Part shown: piece after piece, positions 1-14,100 of the stretch
Numbering within the stretch: position 1 is the first letter of the stretch
Layout of the letters: each line of letters opens with the position of its first letter
Assembly (NCBI GenBank): GCA_019802505.1
Contig: JAFMOC010000087.1
Coordinates: forward strand, 635,001-699,000
Length of the DNA stretch: 64,000 bases
From: Corydoras sp. C115
Taxonomy: Eukaryota > Chordata > Actinopteri > Siluriformes > Callichthyidae
Reading direction: 5' to 3'
Notes under the pieces: generated by a model
What the model saw: the letters and a program-made list of their open reading frames with translations, nothing else
Told to the model about the DNA's origin: nothing
Databases searched by the model: none
Program-made: the position numbers and the translations under genes

Positions 1-1201
1 CAGGGGAGGACGTTTCAGGCGCTGGGCAGTTACACCCAGGACAGGGCGCCAATCTATCACTGGGGGACACACACTCACTCACACAGACACACTCTATATG
101 GGGCAATTTGGAAAACTCAATTGACTTGATCCATGTTTTTGGACTGTGGGAGGAAACCGGAGAACCTGGAGGAAACCCACGCGGACACGGGGAACATGGA
201 AACTCCTGTTATACTGTAGTTCATTAAATTAATTAAGACTCCATCCATCCATCCATCCATCCATTATCTTCCGCTTTATCCTATATTAGGGTCGTAGGGG
301 GTTCCCCATACCCATCCAGGGGAGAACATCTCGGGCGCTGGGCAGTTACACCCAGGACAGGGCGCCAATCCATCGCTGGGCACACACTCACACACACAGA
401 CACACTCTATATGGGGCAATTTGGAGAGCTCAATTGACTTGATCCATGTTTTTGGACTGTGGGAGGAAACCGGAGAACCTGGAGGAAACCCACGCGGACA
501 CGGGGAACATGGAAACTCCTGTTATACTGTAGTTCATTAAATTAATTAAGACTCTATCCATCCATCCATCCATCCATTATCTTCCGCTTTATCCTATATT
601 AGGGTCGTAGGGGGTTCCCCATGCCCATCCAGGGGAGAATGTCTCGGGCGCTGGGCAGTTACACCCAGGACAGGACACCAATCTATCGCTGGACACACAC
701 TCACACACAGACATACTCTACATGGGGCAATTTGGAGAACTCAATTGACCTTGATCCATGTTTTTGGACTGTGCGAGGAAACCGGAGAACCTGGAGGAAA
801 CCCACGCGGACACGGGGAACATGGAAACTCCTGTTATACTGTAGTTCATCAAATTAGTTAAGACTCCATCCATCCATCCATCCATTATCTTCCGCTTTAT
901 CCTCTATTAGGGTCGCGGGGGGGGTTCCCCATGCGCATCCAGGGGAGAATGTCTCGGGCGCTGGGCAGATACACCCAGGACAGGACACCAATCCATCGCT
1001 GGGCACACACTCACTCACACAGACACTCTACATGGGGCAATTTGGAGAGCTCAATTGACTTAATCCATGTTTTTGGACTGTGGGAGGAAACCGGAGAACC
1101 CGGAGGAAACCCATGGGGAGAACATGGAAACTCCACCCAGATGGGGATTCGAACCGGGAATCCCTAGCGCTGAGAGGCGAACACTAAGCCACCGTGCGGC
1201 C
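1..1201 (-). repeat. Tandem array of about 311-bp units made from a SINE plus its flank
   Basis: Units start near 238, 549 and 861 (AGACTC then CCATCC repeats), preceded by a partial unit at 1-237. Each unit holds a reverse-oriented Mermaid-like SINE cut at AACATGGAAACTCC. A unique 35-bp piece follows (TGTTATACTGTAG then TTAAATTAATTAAGAC). Only the last unit (868-1201) has the whole tRNA-like head. TAATTAAGACTCCA recurs after that head and matches the left flank, so it is the target-site duplication of the founding insertion. The array continues beyond the left edge. Confidence 0.85.
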
Positions 1202-1499
1202 TAATTAAGACTCCACACAGTTATAGTGTTTAATTGCTGAACTGGAGAGTCTCTGTTTTTAAGCATTCTGTCATTTGAATCAGACACAACCAGCACCAGC
1301 ACTTCAGGTTAGCATGGGTGGCCATGTTGTTGTTTTTATTAAGGAACCACATAAAGGGCAACAACGGGACCCCAACCAGCCCTCTGTGTGCTCGGTACAC
1401 ATTCAACCTCGCTACGGGGCATGAATGTTAAATGGCAGATTTCCCAAAATAGTCCATCATCTCATGACTGCTCGATGACGAACATCCCTCTCATGAAGT

Positions 1500-2450
1500 G
1501 CACTTGAAAGTAAGTGATGGGCGTTTGGGATTCGCCCTCGCGCCCTCGCTTCCCCCCCCCCCTCTCCTCTACCCGGTGGGAGCGAGTTCGTGCGCATGCG
1601 TATATGGAGGCGGGGGCTGCATGTTTGTATAAGCAGCGACCACATGATCAGCGAGTCCCCTGGTGTATTTAACCAACAGCAGAGAGACTGAGTGAACTAA
1701 CCGGAGAGTGAAGGAATTATTACCAAGCGCTTTGTGTGGGATTAACTGACCTTCCCTGGGTTTTTAGGTGGATTCTGACGGACCAGCGTCCAGATCACGA
1801 AATGCCAGGTACACCCAGAGGAGTAACGTTTAATATATACGTCCATATTCTCCTTATTATAGGGATAGAGGAGGGGGGGGGGGGTTGGATTCGTTGTTAA
1901 TTTGTGAGTTAGTACTCGGGACTTTATCAACTCCATCGTTCTCCGGCGTTTGTTCACCTCGGATCTAATGGCTCACGCGTTCTCCCGCTAACAGACTGCG
2001 GGCGATCGTGTTGTCGTTTCTCATTAATTGTCTCCGAGACGCTCCTGCTTTTGGCTTTCTTCGTTTTCTTAAATAAGCCACACGCGCGTCCGTCGTGTTA
2101 AAAGTGTGCGTCGTGTCCGATCGGCGAAACGCGGCGTCGTTCTGCTTTTTATTTTTTTATTCCGTCTCTTCGCCTTGTGTTTTAATAATTCGCCATTTTC
2201 ACGTGTTGTTTGTGCTCCGCTGAAATGTGCGTCCCGTCGCGTCGTTCGCTCGCTCGCAATGACGCGCCACATTTCGGCCCAACGAACGCCACAAATCCCT
2301 CGCTACTTTCCGTTGCCGCTTAAAATATGCAACCTCTCCGGTGTTTATTGCCCGAGGTGTCTTTTACATAACGGCACGACGGCATACGGTGTCCTTCAGA
2401 CTGAAAGCCCGTAACCGGATCAGCTAGCTGACGCGCTCTTTGTTTTGGTG
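1500..2450 (+). promoter_or_regulatory. paip2b: CpG-rich promoter and first-exon region of paip2b
   Basis: CpG dinucleotides are dense here, most strongly at 1965-2450, whereas most of the window is AT-rich and CpG-poor. The region surrounds the inferred first exon ending at 1808. TATA-like strings lie near 1628 (TATAAGC) and 1666 (TATTTAA), upstream of the start codon at 1802. Reading frames inside it look like by-products of CpG richness. The transcription start is not visible directly. Confidence 0.55.
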
Positions 2451-5400
2451 AGACGTGTTCTCACACCAAACCGTGTGCTCGCTTACATTTAGCCATTTTT
2501 CCTTTTAACATAATGGCTATTCGTCGTCGAAGCACGCAATAAACATAAGCTCTGTTCGCTGGGTTCCCGTGTGTTCTCTAATTCGGCCTTCGTGTTGGGC
2601 TTCGTTAGCTTTTCGTCCAGCTTTGCGTCCACACGTGAGATCGTATCGGACGCCACTTCTCATCTCCTCTCAGTTTAATGGCAGCCTGCTGGAACCTGAA
2701 CATCGAGGTCGAGTCAAGATGACTTCCTTTTACATCTTTTGGGTGACGTGCAGCGGCTGACCAACTGTATTAAACACTTAAGAAAGTAAAGCACATTTGC
2801 CCGTCGTCTAATTCTCATTCTCATTAGTGCAGGGAGGTGGAATACACGAAATGTAGGTTTCCAGTCAGTCCATCCATCCATTATCTTTCCTTTATCTTCT
2901 ACTAGGGTTCCCTTGCCTATCCAGGGGAGAACATTTTGGGCACTGGACAGATCTATCCAATCTATCCCTGGGCACACACTCAGACACACTCTATATGGGG
3001 CAATTTGGAGAATTCAATTGACCTTGAACCATGTTTTTGGACTGTGCGAGGAACCCGGAGGAAACCCATGCGGACACAGGGAGAACATGGAAACTCCACC
3101 CAGATTGGGTTTCGAACCTGGAGAACGTGTTCTCACACCAAACTGTGTGCTCGCTTACATTTAGCCATTTTTCCTTTTAATATAATGGCTATTCGTCGTC
3201 GAAGCACGCAATAAATGATAAGCTCTGTTCGCTGGGTTCCCGTGTGTTCTCTAATTCAGCCTTCGTGTTGTGCTTTTTAGCTTTTCGTCCAGCTTTGCGT
3301 CCACACGTGAGATCGTATCGGACGCCACTTCTCATCTCCTCTCAGTTTAATGGCTGAATTGGGGTTCGAACCTGGTCGAGTCAAGATGACTTCCTTTTAC
3401 ATCTTTTGGGTGACGTGCAGTGGCTGACTAACTGTATTAAACACTTAAGAAAGTAAAGCACATTTGCCCGTCGTCTAATTCTCATTAGTGCAGGGAGGTG
3501 GAATACACGAAATGTATGCAAATAAATGTAGGTTTCCAGTCAGTCCATCCATCCATTATCTGTCCTTTATCTTCTACTAGGTTCCCTATGTCCATCTATC
3601 CCTGGGCACACACTCACAGAGACACACTCTATATGGGGCAATTTGGAGAATTCAATTGACCTTGAACCATGTTTTTGGACTGTGGGAGGAACCCGGAGGG
3701 AACCCATGCGGACACAGGGAGAACATGGAAACTCCACCCAGATTGGGTTTTGAACCTGGAGAACGTGTTCTCACACCAAACTGTGTGCTCGCTTACATTT
3801 AGCCATTTTTCCTTTTAACATAATGGCTATTCGTCGTCGAAGCACGCAATAAACATAAGCTCTGTTTGCTGGGTTCCCGTGTGTTCTCTAATTCGGCCTT
3901 CGTGTTGTGCTTCGTTAGCTTCCCGTCCAGCTTTGCGTCCACACGTGAGATCGTATCGGACGCCACTTCTCATCTCCTCTCAGTTTAATGGCTGAATTGG
4001 GGTTCGAACCTGGTCGAGTCAAGATGACTTCCTTTTACATCTTTTGGGTGACGTGCAGCGGCTGACCAACTGTATTAAACACTTAAGAAAGTAAAGCACA
4101 TTTGCCCGTCGTCTAATTCTCATTCTCATTAGTGCAGGGAGGTGGAATACACGAAATGTATGCAAATAAATGTAGGTTTCCAGTCAGTCCATCCATCCAT
4201 TATCTGTCCTTTATCTTCTACTAGGTTCCCTATGTCCATCTATCCCTGGGCACACACTCACAGAGACACACTCTATATGGGGCAATTTGGAGAATTCAAT
4301 TGACCTTGAACCATGTTTTTGGACTGTGGGAGGAACCCGGAGGAAACCCATGCGGACACAGGGAGAACATAAGCTCTGTTGGCTGGGTTCCCGTGTGTTC
4401 TCTAATTCGGCCTTCGTGTTGTGCTTTTTAGCTTCCCGTCCAGCTTTGCGTCCACACGTGAGATCGTATCGGACGCCACTTCTCATCTCCTCTCAGTTTA
4501 ATGGCTGAATTGGGGATCGAACCTGGTCGAGTCAAGATGACTTCCTTTTACATCTTTTGGGTGACGTGCAGTGGCTGACTAACTGTATTAAACACTTAAG
4601 AAAGTAAAGCACATTTGCCCATCATCTAATATGAGGAATAGATGATGGGCAAGTGTGCTATCATCAGTGCAGGGAGGTGGAATACACGAAATGTATGCAA
4701 ATAAATGTAGGTTTCCAGTCAGTCCATCCATCCATTATCTGTCCTTTATCTTCTACTTGGTTCCCTATGTCCATCCACGGGAAAACATTTCGGACGCTTG
4801 GCAGATCTATCCAATCTATCCCTGGGCACACACTCACAGAGACACATTCTATATGGGGCAATTTGGAGAATTCAATTGACCTTGAACCATGTTTTTGGAC
4901 TGTGCGAGGAACCCGGAGGAAACCCATGCGGACACAGGGAGAATATGGAAACTCCACCCAGATTGGGTTTCGAACCTGGAATGAATCCCTAGCTCTGAGA
5001 GGAGAACGTGTTCTCACACCAAACCGTGTGCTCGCTTACATTTAGCCATTTTTCCTTTTAACATAATGGCTATTCGTTGTCGAAGCACGCAATAAACGAT
5101 AAGCTCTGTTCGCTGGGTTCCCGTGTGTTCTCTAATTCGGCCTTCGTGTTGGGCTTCGTTAGCTTTTCGTCCAGCTTTGCGTCCACACGTGAGATCGTAT
5201 CGGACGCCACTTCTCATCTCCTCTCAGTTTAATGGCAGCCTGCTGGAACCTGAACATCGAGGTCGAGTCAAGATGACTTCCTTTTACATCTTTTGGGTGA
5301 CGTGCAGCGGCTGACCAACTGTATTAAACACTTAAGAAAGTAAAGCACATTTGTCCATCATCTAATTCTCATTCTCATTAGTGCAGGGAGGTGGAATACA

Positions 5401-8037
5401 CGAAATGTATGCAAATAAATGTAGGTTTCCAGTCAGTCCATCCATCCATTATCTGTCCTTTATCTTCTACTAGGTTCCCTATGTCCATCCATGGGAAAAC
5501 ACTTCGGACGCTGGGCAGATCTATCCAATCTATCCCTGGGCACACACTCACAGAGACACACTCTATATTTGGAGAATTCAATTGACCTTGAACCATGTTT
5601 TTGGACTGTGGGAGGAAACCGGAGAACCCGGAGGAAACCCACAGGGAGAACATGGAAACTCCAGCCAGGTTGGGTCTCGAACCGGGAATCCCTAGTGCCG
5701 AGAGGAGAACATGCTAACTATTATACCACTGTGCCGCCTTTCCCGTAAGTGGTTTGGTAAATTTTATGTCCATCCATCCATTATCTTCTGCTTTATCCAA
5801 TATTAGGGTCGCGGGTGGAGGGGGGGTTCCCCATGCCCATCCAGGGGAGAACGTTTTAGGCGCTGGGCAGATACACCCAGGACAGGGCGCCAATTTATCG
5901 CTGGGCACACAGACACACTCTACTATATGGGGCAATTTTGAGAATTCAGTTGACTTGATCCATGTTTTTGGACTGTGGGGGAAACCGGAGAACCCGGAGG
6001 AAACCCACGGGGAGAACATGGAAACTCCAGCCAGGTTGGGTCTCGAACCGGGAATCCCTAGCGCCGAGAGGCGAATGTGCTAACCACTATGCCACTGTGC
6101 CGCCTTTCCTGTAAGTGGTTTGGTAAATTTGATGTGTTAAGTAAATTCATACACAGTCATATGCTATGAAGTTTCTTCTTAAGTGTTTTTTTTTAATCAA
6201 CATCTCTGTGGGGTTTTACTCAACTAATACTGAGTGAAGGTACATTACTTGTACGCACTACTTAATCCCTTAATTTAGGTTAAGTGATGGTGTATTTGGC
6301 CTACTGTGCTTGTACACAGAGTAATTTGTCCTCCACGTTTTACCCATCCATGCTGTGAAACACGCACACAAACACATTTGAGCACATGTGCCCAGAGCAG
6401 TGGGCAGCCCAGTACACGGTGTCCGAAGAGCAATTGAGGTTAGCTGCCTTGCCCAAGGGCACTTCAGCCATGGTACTTGGTGGAACCAGGAATCGAACCT
6501 GGGGCCCTTAGGTTGCAAGGCTGGTTTCTTAACCACAAGCCTACAAATGGCACATTGTGTGCTCTTTAGTCCATGCAATTGTTCTAGTTCATCTAACTTC
6601 TATGACACTCTTAGATGAATAGACAAATGTTCCCAGAGTCTTGTACACAGTTTCTCCAGCAGTGTGGAAGCTGTTTTGGCTACAATCAGGGAAACGATTT
6701 GGAAAAGTAAGTTAGAAAAACTTGTATGGGTCACAGTACATCTGTTCATAGTGTAGGGCTTTGGTAAACATTTAGCTTTGCAAAAATTCGACTTGTATGA
6801 CCTGGTAGTTGAGGGTGTGGTAGCTCTGTGGTTAGGGTGTTGGACTATCAATCAAAAGGTTATGGGTTGAAATCCCAGGTCAACTGAAGTTAACAATGTA
6901 GGTCCTTGAGCAAGACCCTTAACCCTCACTGCTCCGGGGGATGTCCCAACCCTGTGTTTTGACCCCAACCAAGTTGGGAGATTTGTAAGTTGCTTTGGAA
7001 AAAAAAAAGTGTGCTAAATGACCAAATGTAAATGACCACATCTTAATGAGCATGGAGTATTAAGTGAATATTAATACTCCATGCTGATCGAGGAGAAGGA
7101 GTCTCTCTGAGCCTCGGTCCTCCAAAGGTCTCTTTTCCTGCCACCGTCACTTTGCCTTGCTCTTTAAAGGTTCGGGCTCGGAACTCTGTTTAGCTCCTTT
7201 GTTCCGATGTACTATGAAATGAAGTATTAGATTTTTGTATATTTGAGTGCAAGTTCAGAACAAAACGAAAGATAAACAGATCATAGCTGATAAAACAAGT
7301 TTTTTTTATATTAATAACGATTTAGACAAAACAAAATGCAGCAAGTGGATTGTCATCAGATTTTTGTAAAATGTCTTTTTGGCTTTGCTGCAGTATTCAG
7401 TGACCATCTGAGATCATGAGATTCCATCACCAGGATACTTTGTTGCTTGAATAACCTTTTATTATTCAAAGTTCAGAGTCTTATTTAGTTATTCTTAATT
7501 TAAAACCAAGTGTGGTAGTTTAATGTAAGTAAGTAACAGATTTAGAAGCTCATTAATACATTTATTTCATAAACAGAAGGTGTACGTGGATCACAATTAA
7601 TAATCCATGCTGGAGACTAAAAGCACAAAACACTTTTCCTAATACCTTTTAAAGTTATATAAATAAAATATTTAATATATCTTAAATTTTATATATATAT
7701 GGCGGCACGGTGGCTTAGTGGTTAGCACGTTCTCCTCTCAGCGCTAGGGATTCCCGGTTCGAATCCCCAACTGGGTGGAGTTTCCATGTTCTCCCCGTAT
7801 CTGCGTGGGTTTCCTCCGGGTTCTTCGGTTTCCTCCCACAGTCCAAAAACATGGATCAAGTCAATTGAATTCTCCAAGTTGCCCCATATAGAGTGTGTCT
7901 GTGAGAGTGTGTGCCCAGCGACGAATTGGCGCCCTGTCCTGGGTCTATCTGCCCGGCGCCCGAGACGTTCTCCCCTGGATGGGCATGGGGGGAACCCCAC
8001 CGCGACCCTGATAGAGGATAAAGTGGGAGATAATGAA

Positions 8038-8102
<65 letters not shown>

Positions 8103-11100
8103 AACCCTCTGTTTAAGTCTGGACAAGAGTTCAGGCTGTACTAATGATTTATATCTTACTGTTCACACGTTCCAATTTTTGCTGTAATGGCCTGTATTAT
8201 TGCTTCTATAGATTTTGTAGTCCTGTTATGATGTCAGCTAAGACAATACATAAATCCTCAACATTAACAAGGACCCAAACATAAACCACACCACTCCAAC
8301 ACCTTTGTATGTCTTGTTTATGTTGCTATATGATTTCAGGTGGCTGAGTGTCTGATGATGGAAAAAGTTATAGTAAAATTAGCCTTCCATGTCCTTTTGT
8401 AAAATTAGCACGGTCTCTGTGTGTCTTGTATCCAGATGCTCCACTTTCTATCCACGGTTAAAAAAAAATACATTTGGAGAGTTGGTGATAAATTTCACCT
8501 ATAAATGTTTGCGTGTGCCCTAGGTGGAACTGGTGACATCTCGAGGGGGTTTTCCCTTTTTTCCAATCAGCAATAAGATACATGGCTTGGAATATAAATA
8601 GCATAATGGCTCATACAGGGCTTTCCTATATACTGCTTTTGAAAGTGAAAGAAAATGGTTGAAAAAGTTGTCTCATGATTGTTTTCCCGTGTCTTTTTCT
8701 CGAAAGTAATCCAAAATAAAGAACTTTAAATCTAAAATGTTTAGAGATGCACATTAGTAACTTGTATGGTAACTCGACGACAAAGATACAAGAAAATGCT
8801 TTTAAATAATTGGGGGGAGGGTGATGAGAGCTGGCTGAAAGTACTGATTAAGCATTTATTTTAAATATGTTAATCATAATCATATCACCACGTCATCAGA
8901 TTTTATTCCAAGAGATTATTTGGAGGCCATGTCAGCGAAAACAAGATATTGCTGTCTCCTTGCCACTAAAAAAACGGTGACTACAGTCAAAAAGAGCTCT
9001 ATGTTTACTGATGTATAGTGAGGTTCTGTATTGTTTTGGGCCGTGGTCTGACGGTTGCTGAGTTGTGGTGATTGCTGGACTGTTGCCAGCTTCTAATGTA
9101 TGCGTATGAAAGGATATGAATAAACATTGGTCATCTTGATCTAAGGCTGAAAAGCAGATGTGTGGAAAAACATGCAAACTCATTAAAGGGAACTAGGTTG
9201 CCCTGCCAGGAAATGGACCTATGAGCTCCATGCTGAGAGGTGACCGTGCCACTGGGCTTCCATCACTTGTTCAGTGCGCCCAAGTTAAAAGGTTGGGCTG
9301 TTTTTAAATGAAAGGATTCACGGAGTTTAATTTATCCTACCACCTGTTTAACTCAAGGATATTCACCAGCCATCCTTAAGCCAGTGAAGTGTGTGGGGTT
9401 TTTTTTTGGTCATGATGAAAGGTAAACCACCTTCTTATCTTAAGCCATCCTTTCAGCGGGTTATTATTCTTCTTTAAATCTTAATGAAATGGCCAGTAAT
9501 TACTGAAGAAAAGCTCCCAACACCATTATTTAGTTCTTTATGATGTATAAATGTTTAGCAAAATTAGTGCTTGGTTCCTTTTTAGCATACAAATCTTTTT
9601 TTCAAAATAAGAAAACAGAACTCTGAAGTCTTTTTTGATGTGATGTGAGTTAGAGCTGACTTTTTTTTGCCCATGTTGACTAAAGAATTTTCACCCTGTG
9701 GAAATCGTGAGAAATATACTGTATAATGCACTTCCTGAGCCATGAGAAGATAAAGTTTAGTCTAAAGGGGCTCTACAGATTATTTTGAAGGGTGCTGGTC
9801 ACCTTTTATTACTTTTTTTTTTTCCGAATCCCTGCCTCAGTTCCCATTAGAGAGCTTAAACAGCACTACCATATAACCTTCCCTACCATCCATTGTCTTC
9901 CACTTAATCCTCTACTAGGGTCGTGGGGGGTTTCCCATGCACATCCGTGGGAGAACAGGGCAGTTACTCCCAGGTTAAGGCACCAATCTATCACTGGGTA
10001 CACACACATTCTATATGGGGAAATTTGGAGAATTCAATTAACCTTGAGCCATATTTTGGACTGTTGGAGGAAACCAGAGAACCCAGAGGAAACCCACGGG
10101 GAGAACATGGAAGCTCCACCCAGATTAAGATTCGAACCTGGAATCCCTAGCACCGAGAGGCGAACAGGCTAACCACTAAGACATCGTGCCACACATAACT
10201 AGTCAATTTGCTTTATTATTATAATTATTCTTTTTTACTTTTTTTTGTTTATGCTTTATTTGTATGTAGTGATATTGATTGTTTGATTTTGATGTATATT
10301 AGCCATAAAACAATAAAATGATTTAAAGTTTCCTAAAGACAGGACAACCTTCATAAGAAATGCCATGACATGCAGAGACATTTAAGATGATTATCTGCCT
10401 ACAACTTTGTGTTAAAAGTGAAGGAAATGGCTTTTCCTGTTTCAACATGATGCTGTGTTCAAAGTGAGGTCCATGAAGGCATGGCCTGACAAGTTTGACT
10501 ACAGCCAAAATGAACACCTTCAATAAACTGTAATGTAACCAAACAAAATGCTTAGCCAACCAGTTTTTATTACATAAATTATGTAATATGTAGTAATTAT
10601 GTACAGCTGATGCTGACCTTAAACTGTGTTTGCTGTAAGGCTTTTAGGTAATTCACATGACATAAGGCTACATTGTAAACGTGGTCCGAGCTTACGTGGC
10701 TGCTCTAAAAACGAATGATTATGTGCTTGTTGGATAATAGGCAGTTATTGGTATGGTAGCAGCAACCAGAACAAAATCTAGTTTAAAAAGCAATATACCA
10801 CAGTGTCTAACCACTAGGACTAAAACAAACCATCAACATTGATATGACTGCCATTTAAAATAATACATTTATCAATATCTAGCCTTCTGAATGGTTTTAG
10901 ATATTAAATGGTCCGATGTGAGAGGAAATTGCGTATCAGCCAACCAGATTTTAGGACAAAATTCACTTCTTTCGAGTTGTGGTGATGTGTTTGCCTATGT
11001 TTGAGCTATTTTGGGTTCAGATATGAATTAAGTCAAGTACAATCATTGTCCACTTTAATAGGTACCCTTTTTTTTCCCCCCCTACAACCAAACAAACCAC

Positions 11101-14100
11101 CACATCAGGGCATTGCTTAGAAGTATTCACCACCCTAAGAATTCTTGCTTGGAGTAAGAATAAGGCAAATCTGATTGTATTTGTGGGCGGCATGGTGGCT
11201 TAGTGGTTAGCACGTTCTCCTCTCAGCACTGGGGATTCCCGGTTCGAATCCCCATCTGGGTGGAGTTTCCATGTTGTCCGCGTGGGTTTCCTCTGGGTTC
11301 TCCGGTTTCCTCCCACAGTCCAAAAACATGGATCAAGTCAATTGAGTTCTCCAAATTGCCCCATGTAGAGTGTGAGTGTGTGCCCAGTGATAGATTGGTG
11401 TCCTGTCCTGGGTGTATCTGCCCAGCGCCCGAAACGTTCTCCCCTGGATGGGCATGGGGAACCCCCCGCGACCCTAATATAGGATAAAGCGGAAGATAAT
11501 GAATGAATGAATGATTGTATTTGCATCTGTGTAGAAATGAACATTTATTTACTGTTGCTGGTGGAATAACATGACTTTATTTTGGTATTGCGCAAATAGA
11601 ATATGCATTGTATAATTCTTTGGACGGGAATGTACAGGACTACGCAACGCAAATGTGTGTACGCAACCAAAAATTGTCTGAACTCTCATTCGCACATATT
11701 AAAAACTTTTTTCCTGATTGGAACTACTCATTGGCTCCAGAGGGACTTTTTAATTAAGGTAAGAATAATGTGCAGCCATAATGGGATTCCCTGACACTAA
11801 TTCATTATCACGACAATAACAAACTGCTTATGTGAGGTGTTTATATACACTCATTAGTAGGCACAGTAACTGCCCAGCCATCTTTCAACTCTAGCAAGGA
11901 GCCCAAAACAAACCCAATTTTTGCATTCGCTATAAAACTGCCGTAGTCAGACATCAGGACTTACCATTGTTTTTTTTGGGGGGGTGCTGTTTCTGTCTCT
12001 ATTAATTACCAGAAAGCTTTCTAATAAATTTGCCTGTGTAGAGGTGCTGTTACATTGAGGGATACTATAGAATCACTGCTCCTAACCGACACCGCGAGGC
12101 TTGGAGCCTTAAAAGCAAGGCTATGTCAGGAGGAGAGCCCAATAAAACGGTTTAATGCTGAAGATAAATTCAGAGAATATAATTAATACAGGCTTGCAAA
12201 AGCTTTACCTGTGTGTAGAAGTGAAGTCATGGCTGAGTTTGCTCTGCTCTTAAGTGCAAGTTGAACTTTTAATGCTGTAATTCCAAAATGTATATTTATT
12301 GATTTCCATAAGGTAATGTACCCCATGCTGTCGAGCTGGCTAGCAGTGAAGGCTTTGTTGTTCAGTCCAGTGTTTTAATCATTAAAAATGTTTCTATCTT
12401 GGCATCAAGAAAAATTTATTATGTTTTTGTTACTTAGATATTAGTTTAGTACACACAAAGTAAATGTAAACTTAGAAATGTAAGAACTTTTTTGTTATTA
12501 TTATTATTTTTGGTTATAGGAAGTGTAATAATGGCCTGATTGTGAATTTTTTTTGACTCTTTAAAAATAATTCTTAACCGTTTCCAGGTTGATGAGCATC
12601 AACCCCTCCTCTTTTCTAGGTCTTCACATTGTGATGTGTGCTTCCACAAACGAGTGCTGCGAAAATCTGACTGAGATTCTATTCTTTGAATATAGAATTA
12701 AATAGAATGTCCACTCACACTTGATTGCCATCCTAATAATACAAGATGTTAATGTATCAAACAACACTTTTTCATTCATTATTTCCCGCTTTATCCTCCA
12801 TTACGGCCGCGGTGGGGTTCCCCTTGCCCAGGGGAGAACGTCTCGGGCACTGGGCAGATACACCCAGGACAGGGCGCCAATCTATCGCTGGACACGCACT
12901 CACACACAGACACACTCTACATGGGGCAATTTTTTGAGAATTCAATTTGACTTCATCCATGTGTTTGGACTGTGAGAGGAAACCGGTGAACCCGGAGGAA
13001 ACCCACGCAGACACGGGGAGAACATGGAAACTCCACCCAGATGGGGATTCGACAAACAGAGCCTTTTTAACTTAAATATCAATATTATTATGAACAGTAA
13101 AAATTTTGTTTTGAAGTTAAAGATGACTTAAAACTGTGTTAAAAAAAAACAAACAGGAAAAGTTAATCTTTACAATAAAATGCAAATCTGAAGAGCTATA
13201 GCAATATCTAAAACTTCTGACTGGTCACTGTGAGGATGCTTTTTTGTAGAGTTTAAATATAGCACTCACTGGAATGTTCTTTCTAAAAGGCATATTATGT
13301 CTAGGCTCCAACTGGCTGAGTAATCTGACATTTTCTGCCACAGAATATAGTTGGTCATCGAATATAATGAAGTAGAGCACCTTCCCGGAATTCATTTTTG
13401 CTTCTGTGTCATCTGCTGGAAGTTTATCGAGCTTCTGGAAAGCATCTCTGAGAATCTGCCACCAAATGGATATCTCCTTGTCTGTAGGCCGCATGGTTGG
13501 CTCGTTTTTATGTAAAATCTCCAGAAGCACTCAAACTTTATTTACTTATTTATTTTTATTAAATTGTTTTTATTTTAACTTTATCGTGCCACAACTCCTG
13601 TAGTTTGCCAGTTATACCGAACGTGCAAGATTCTTTGTAAATTGCAGAATGGAGTCTGGCTTCATCTCTTATGTTATGACAGTTTCATGGTCCAGTGTAA
13701 GCTGATAATTGCTGAGGGAATGACCTCAATATCTGAACTATGGTTTGGCTCTAAGACCCAAATAAGTTGCCTGGATATTTATATAATAATTTCTCTGAAT
13801 ATGAGTGAATTTAGGTCTGTATGTTAATATTTTCCTGCAGCCATTTTGAATTTGTAATTTATTGGTTAGAATTTTTTTACATGTTATAAATTAATGTAAT
13901 CTATATCCAAAGTGCTAACTAACCTTTTTGTTTATTAATTTAAGAAGTTATTAATTTTGACTTTCATCTCTGATCAGGTTCCTGATCTATGTCAGTGTTT
14001 GTTTTTTTGTTTTTTTTATATAAAGGCATCCACACCTGCTGCAGTTACTCAGGATATTTTGGTCTTATATATGATGTATAAGTGTTTCACATTGATGTAT

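Noticed and set aside
1742..1957. Minus-strand frames across the paip2b promoter as a divergent gene
   Set aside because: No recognisable product and no splice or conservation evidence.
2106..2414. A 102-codon frame downstream of the paip2b first exon
   Set aside because: It lies in CpG-rich sequence in intron 1, has no family motif, and splicing of paip2b skips it.
7701..7775. The SINE head as a true tRNA gene
   Set aside because: Boxes A and B are present, but the region does not fold into a convincing cloverleaf and is repeated with the SINE body throughout.
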